Assembly: GCA_035516895.1 (NCBI GenBank)
Contig: DATIZY010000268.1
Location: 1 to 7,772 of the forward strand
Length of the DNA stretch: 7,772 nt
Origin: Gp7-AA10 sp035516895
GTDB taxonomy: Bacteria; Acidobacteriota; Thermoanaerobaculia; Gp7-AA8
Direction of reading: 5' to 3'
Shown: piece by piece, positions 4,536 through 7,772 of the stretch
How the letters are laid out: each line of letters opens with the position of its first letter
Numbering within the stretch: the stretch's first letter is position 1
The notes under the pieces: model-generated
Database searches by the model: none
Told to the model about the DNA's origin: nothing
The model's input: the letters and a program-made list of their open reading frames with translations, nothing else
Translations under genes and position numbers: made by a program

Positions 4536-6649
4536 TGCGTGTGAGACGCTCGCGCTGCGCGCAGCATCTGCTCGCCTTGCGAGCGGAAAAAGCGTGCGCC
4601 ATCGTTGTTGCCGAGGTCCTGCATTTCGCGCGCTGCGAGGAAGTAGGTCGCGGGCACGGGCGAGGCTTTCACCATCGCCTCGAGCGTCGGTCCGATCTCG
4701 GTGAAGCGATGCTCCGACGCGAGAAGCAGCGCGAGCATCACGTACGAGTCGTTCGTGGCCGGGAAGCGCTGGATCTCGTCGCGAAATGCGGCCTCCGCTT
4801 CCTGATTGCGGCCCATGCGCGCGAGGATGTCGCCGCGCGTCGATGAGATCGTCGCGACCGGATGGTCGCCCTGATTTCCCGCGGCGCGTTCGATCATCGC
4901 CAGCGCCTCGTCGAGCTTGTGCTCCTCGGCCAGAATCCGGGCGAGCATGATCATCGCTCCAATGCGCGGCAGCGCCTGACGCGCTTCCTGCTCCGCTCGC
5001 GGCAGATCGTTCTGCCGTTCGGCGATCCCGGCGAGGACGAAGTGCGCGTCCTTCGGGTCGAGCTTCATCGCCAGCTCGGCGTTCGCCGCCGCCGCTTTGT
5101 AATCGCCGCGATCGAAATCGAGCTTCGCCACCTCGCTCGCCACGGAGTCGGCGAGCTGCGGCGATCGCCGGACCGCTTCGCGATACGCATCGAGCGATTC
5201 CTGCAGCATGCCGAGGCGGCGATAGTCGCCGGCCATCTGCGTGTAGACGTCGACGAGATCGGGATTGCTCTTCAGGATCTGCTTGCAGAGCTCGATGCTT
5301 TCCCGATACTTGCCTTCCTGATTCAGCACGAACGTCTGCTGCACCTGCTGCAGGACGCCGATGTTGTCGCGCGGATTTTTCAGCGGGCCGTTCGACTGCG
5401 ACGCGGCTCCCGACAGATATCCCAGCGCCGCGAGCTTCGCCCGCTCCTCGGAATTGGCCGGCGCCTCCTGCTGCAGATTGAGCGGGATCGCGGAGAGCTG
5501 ATTCGCGAGCGCGAGCGACTGGCGGCGGTCCTGCGCGCGAATGTTGTTCGTCTCGCGCGGATCCCTGACGATGTCGTACAGCTCGGGCACGGGGCTTTCG
5601 ATGTAGTGATCGCGCGCATCGGTCATCGAACGCAGCTGGCTCCAGCCGAGGTTAAGGCGCGGGTACATCGTTTCGCTGTAGATGTCTCGCGTTTGCGGAT
5701 GCTCGGCGAGATCGACGAGCGACATTCCGGGAAGTCCGGCCGGCACGTTGCCGCCGACGGCGCCGACGATCGTCGGCAGAATGTCGACGAGCTGCGCGGG
5801 GACGGCGACGCGTTTGCCGGCGAGATTGCTGCCGGGCAGCTTCACGATCAGCGGGACGTGCAGCTCTTCGCGATACAGCAGTACGCCGTGCTCCGCTTCG
5901 CCGTGATCGCCGAGGCCTTCGCCGTGATCGCCGCAAAGGACGATGAGCGCTTTGTCGTAGAGCCCGCGCTTCTGCAGCTCGTCGAGAAATTCGCCGAGGT
6001 AGAAATCGGCCGTGGCGATCTCGCCGTCGTACGGCCGCGATGCGTATTTCGTTTTGAACGGCTCGATCGGCTCGTACGGCGAATGCGGCTCGAACAGATG
6101 GAAAAACAGAAAGAACGGTTTCGCTTCGACGCCGCTGAGCCAGTTGAGCGCGACGCGAAGCGTTTCGTTGCCCGGCCGCTGGATCGCGCCCAACGTCGCC
6201 GAATCCCACACCGGCATCGAGTCGTCGTAGAAATCGAAAATCGATCGCATGCCCGTCTCGCCGCGCAGTACGTAGGCGGAGACCGCGGCGCCGGTCGCGT
6301 AGCCGCGCTTCGCGAGCAGGCGAGGCAGCGTGTTGTCGAGGTCGCGATCGAGCTTGTAGCCGATGTTGCTGCGCACGCCGTTCTGAAACGGCAGCCGTCC
6401 GGTCATGATGCTGACGTGCGACGGCAGCGTGAGCGGAACGTGCGAGTACGCGTTCTCGAAAACGATGCCGTCGTGCGCGAGGCGGTCGATGGCCGGCGTG
6501 TCGACGAGCTTCGCGCCGTAGATCGACAGATGGTCCGCGCGAAGCGTATCGATCGAGATGAGGATGACCGGCGCGTTCGGGAAGGCGTGCGGAACGCGCG
6601 CGCGGCAGCCGATCACCAGCAAACAGGCGGCGACGAGAATCCGTTTCAA
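4532..6649 (-). CDS. Sulfatase/alkaline-phosphatase-fold lipoprotein with C-terminal TPR repeats
   Basis: This 705-residue exported hydrolase or transferase has two parts. Residues 1-15 are a lipoprotein signal (MKRILVAACLLVIGC, lipobox V-I-G-Cys15). Residues about 27-370 are a sulfatase-like alkaline-phosphatase fold: metal-site Asp34 in SIDTLRADH, a nucleophile loop at 72-84 (PLTLPSHVSIMTG), EPHSPY (187-192), metal-binding Asp241-His242 and His249 in GDHGEGLGDHGE, and Lys270. Where classical sulfatases have Cys-x-Pro-x-Arg this protein has Thr74-Leu-Pro-Ser-His78, so it lacks the formylglycine cysteine. Thr nucleophiles occur in phosphodiesterases and phosphoglycerol or phosphoethanolamine transferases of the same fold, so a phospho-substrate is possible. 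Residues about 430-695 are Ala/Leu-rich helical TPRs for protein contacts. The start is TTG 6649: an in-frame TAG lies five codons upstream. No strong Shine-Dalgarno is visible. The upstream receptor gene is insulated by a terminator. Confidence 0.9.
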   Translation of the reverse strand: MKRILVAACLLVIGCRARVPHAFPNAPVILISIDTLRADHLSIYGAKLVDTPAIDRLAHDGIVFENAYSHVPLTLPSHVSIMTGRLPFQNGVRSNIGYKLDRDLDNTLPRLLAKRGYATGAAVSAYVLRGETGMRSIFDFYDDSMPVWDSATLGAIQRPGNETLRVALNWLSGVEAKPFFLFFHLFEPHSPYEPIEPFKTKYASRPYDGEIATADFYLGEFLDELQKRGLYDKALIVLCGDHGEGLGDHGEAEHGVLLYREELHVPLIVKLPGSNLAGKRVAVPAQLVDILPTIVGAVGGNVPAGLPGMSLVDLAEHPQTRDIYSETMYPRLNLGWSQLRSMTDARDHYIESPVPELYDIVRDPRETNNIRAQDRRQSLALANQLSAIPLNLQQEAPANSEERAKLAALGYLSGAASQSNGPLKNPRDNIGVLQQVQQTFVLNQEGKYRESIELCKQILKSNPDLVDVYTQMAGDYRRLGMLQESLDAYREAVRRSPQLADSVASEVAKLDFDRGDYKAAAANAELAMKLDPKDAHFVLAGIAERQNDLPRAEQEARQALPRIGAMIMLARILAEEHKLDEALAMIERAAGNQGDHPVATISSTRGDILARMGRNQEAEAAFRDEIQRFPATNDSYVMLALLLASEHRFTEIGPTLEAMVKASPVPATYFLAAREMQDLGNNDGARFFRSQGEQMLRAARASHTQ

Positions 6650-6694
6650 GACCGTCGGCTAAAACACGTTTTCAATCGGAATGTTTCGCGGCGC

Positions 6695-6725
6695 AAAAAA
6701 AACGGGGCGGCCGAAAGCCGCCCCG
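6695..6725 (-). terminator. Rho-independent terminator of the TonB-dependent receptor gene
   Basis: Read on the minus strand, CGGGGCGGC, a five-base TTTCG loop and GCCGCCCCG form a perfect nine-base-pair stem followed directly by eight T. It begins 24 bases after the receptor stop codon and lies 45 bases upstream of the sulfatase-TPR start. The two minus-strand genes are therefore probably transcribed separately, and the promoter for the second gene would have to lie in or near 6650-6694. Confidence 0.92.
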
Positions 6726-6749
6726 CGGTGACAGGATCCTCGGTTGCGA

Positions 6750-7772
6750 CTAGAACCGCACTCCCGCGTAGACGAGATACTGCCTCGGCAGCACGTAGCT
6801 CGTCGCGCTGGACGGAGTGCCGAACGTCGACCGCTTCGTGAAGGCGGTCGGATAGCCCAGGCTGTCCTTCGGGCTGTTCGGATCGGCGACGATCGACGTG
6901 TTCCACGTGAGCAGCGTGTTGCTGTTGAAAACATTGGTCACGTCGAGCTTGACCCACGGCGTCACTCTTCCGGCCACCGGAATGCTGTACTGCAGCGATA
7001 CGTCGAAGAGCGAGGACGCGTTGAACTTGCCCGCTCCGCGGTCGCCGAAGAAGAGCGTCACGTTCGGGTCTTCGCTGTGGTAGCCGGGGTTCAGACTGGC
7101 GGAGACCGACGAGCGGGGAACGCTCGCCGTGTAACTGAACGTCTGCGGCGAGTCATAGCGATAGAGAAGTCCCGCCGTGAGATTGCCGGCATTGTGGAAA
7201 TTGAAGTTGTACGTGGTCCACAGCCGGACGCGGTCCGCCTCGTACTGCGCGAGATGACCCGTCGGAATCTCGCGCGGGCTCTGGATCTCGGGACGGTCGC
7301 CGTAAGGCGAGGTGCTGATGCCCTGTCCGCCTTCGCCCTCGTAGTCGCCGTCGTTCTTGAACTGGTGCGTCCAGTTGCCTTCGACGCCCCAGGCGCTCGT
7401 CATGTTGTAGTGAGCCTGCAGCGTACCCGCCTGGTAGTCGCGCTTCGGACCGGAGCTGTTCTTGTACTCGATGTTATCGACGCAGCCGGCGTCGACGCCC
7501 TGAAGCACGACTTCCGTGCAGCCGTTGTTGATGGTGATGAAGTCTTCAATGACGTCCTTGAGGCTGCGCTGCGTGTACGTGGCTTTTGCCCAGCCGGCTT
7601 TCGAAAGCGCGGTGCCGAATGAAAACGTGAACTCGTCGTTGACGGGCGATTGCAGCCCGCTGCGGACGATGACGTTCGCCGTCGGAGCGTTCGCATAGAA
7701 GAACACGTAGTTTGCGGGATCGAAGCCGGGCGCGAAATCGCGTCCTGCCCCCGCGGGTCCGACGTAGTAGCC
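6750..7772 (-). CDS. TonB-dependent receptor (Oar-like), C-terminal beta-barrel part, cut by window edge
   Basis: The reading frame is open from the right edge to a TAG at 6750-6752, leaving 340 C-terminal residues. They look like the outer half of an outer-membrane beta-barrel: alternating aromatic/polar strands (for example FTFSFGTALSKAGWAKATYT, LWTTYNFNFHNAGNLTAGLL), Asn/Gly/Asp-rich loops, WVKLDVTNVFNSNTLL near the end and a terminal strand YLVYAGVRF with C-terminal Phe, the usual BAM-recognition signal. The fragment's GRDFAPGFDPANY and YTQRSLKDVIEDF resemble Oar-type receptors with an N-terminal carboxypeptidase-regulatory domain. That domain and the plug would lie outside the window. 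Two Cys about 12 residues apart (visible residues 85 and 97) may form a loop disulfide. The substrate is unknown; such receptors import siderophores, glycans or peptides, and Oar also takes part in protein secretion. Confidence 0.85.
   Translation of the reverse strand, partial: GYYVGPAGAGRDFAPGFDPANYVFFYANAPTANVIVRSGLQSPVNDEFTFSFGTALSKAGWAKATYTQRSLKDVIEDFITINNGCTEVVLQGVDAGCVDNIEYKNSSGPKRDYQAGTLQAHYNMTSAWGVEGNWTHQFKNDGDYEGEGGQGISTSPYGDRPEIQSPREIPTGHLAQYEADRVRLWTTYNFNFHNAGNLTAGLLYRYDSPQTFSYTASVPRSSVSASLNPGYHSEDPNVTLFFGDRGAGKFNASSLFDVSLQYSIPVAGRVTPWVKLDVTNVFNSNTLLTWNTSIVADPNSPKDSLGYPTAFTKRSTFGTPSSATSYVLPRQYLVYAGVRF

Noticed and set aside
3310..4704. A 464-codon plus-strand frame overlapping the M28 peptidase
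   Set aside because: It is an out-of-frame Arg-rich shadow of the peptidase, which has all catalytic residues and a signal peptide in its own frame.
4862..6841. A 659-codon open frame on the plus strand opposite the sulfatase-TPR gene
   Set aside because: It is the antisense of a clearly coding gene. Its translation is a repetitive Arg/Val/Glu/Asp mixture without motifs and runs across the terminator.

Overview
The window carries seven protein genes: five complete, one cut by the left edge and one cut by the right edge. The DNA is GC-rich, and most codons end in G or C. A TonB-dependent receptor, a periplasmic efflux adaptor and lipoprotein-type signal peptides point to a Gram-negative, two-membrane bacterium. 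The Oar-like receptor, the sulfatase-fold/TPR lipoprotein, the bactofilin and the heptanucleotide repeats in the gaps together suggest Acidobacteriota or a neighbouring phylum. That assignment is inferred from gene style and is not proven here. I see no phage, transposase, CRISPR array, rRNA or tRNA.

Layout. Positions 1-673 (minus) hold the N-terminal part of a MacA-like membrane-fusion protein. A divergent gap (674-823) separates it from a plus-strand series: bactofilin (824-1258), aldehyde dehydrogenase (1340-2881), a 58-residue YHS-domain protein overlapping the dehydrogenase stop by one base (2881-3057), and a secreted M28 zinc peptidase (3134-4441). A short convergent gap (4442-4531) follows. 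Then come two minus-strand genes: a lipoprotein with a sulfatase/alkaline-phosphatase-like domain fused to TPR repeats (4532-6649) and, upstream of it, the C-terminal part of an outer-membrane TonB-dependent receptor (6750 to the right edge). A textbook intrinsic terminator lies between these last two.

The most distinctive feature is non-coding. All three plus-strand intergenic gaps contain an inverted pair of heptanucleotide tandem repeats (GTTCGCR or GTTGTCN on the left, the complement on the right). Each would fold into a long hairpin ending only 6-25 bases before the next start codon. The two arms of each copy match each other better than they match the other copies. In two copies the repeat is open in the downstream reading frame, so it creates false N-terminal extensions.

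Functionally this looks like ordinary chromosome: envelope and export functions (adaptor, receptor, lipoprotein hydrolase, secreted peptidase), a cytoskeletal or scaffold protein and an aldehyde-oxidising enzyme with a translationally coupled metal-binding-type small protein. I do not see a clear new multi-gene defence or biosynthetic system. The heptad hairpins, the dehydrogenase-YHS pair and the Thr-for-Cys sulfatase-fold lipoprotein are the items worth following.
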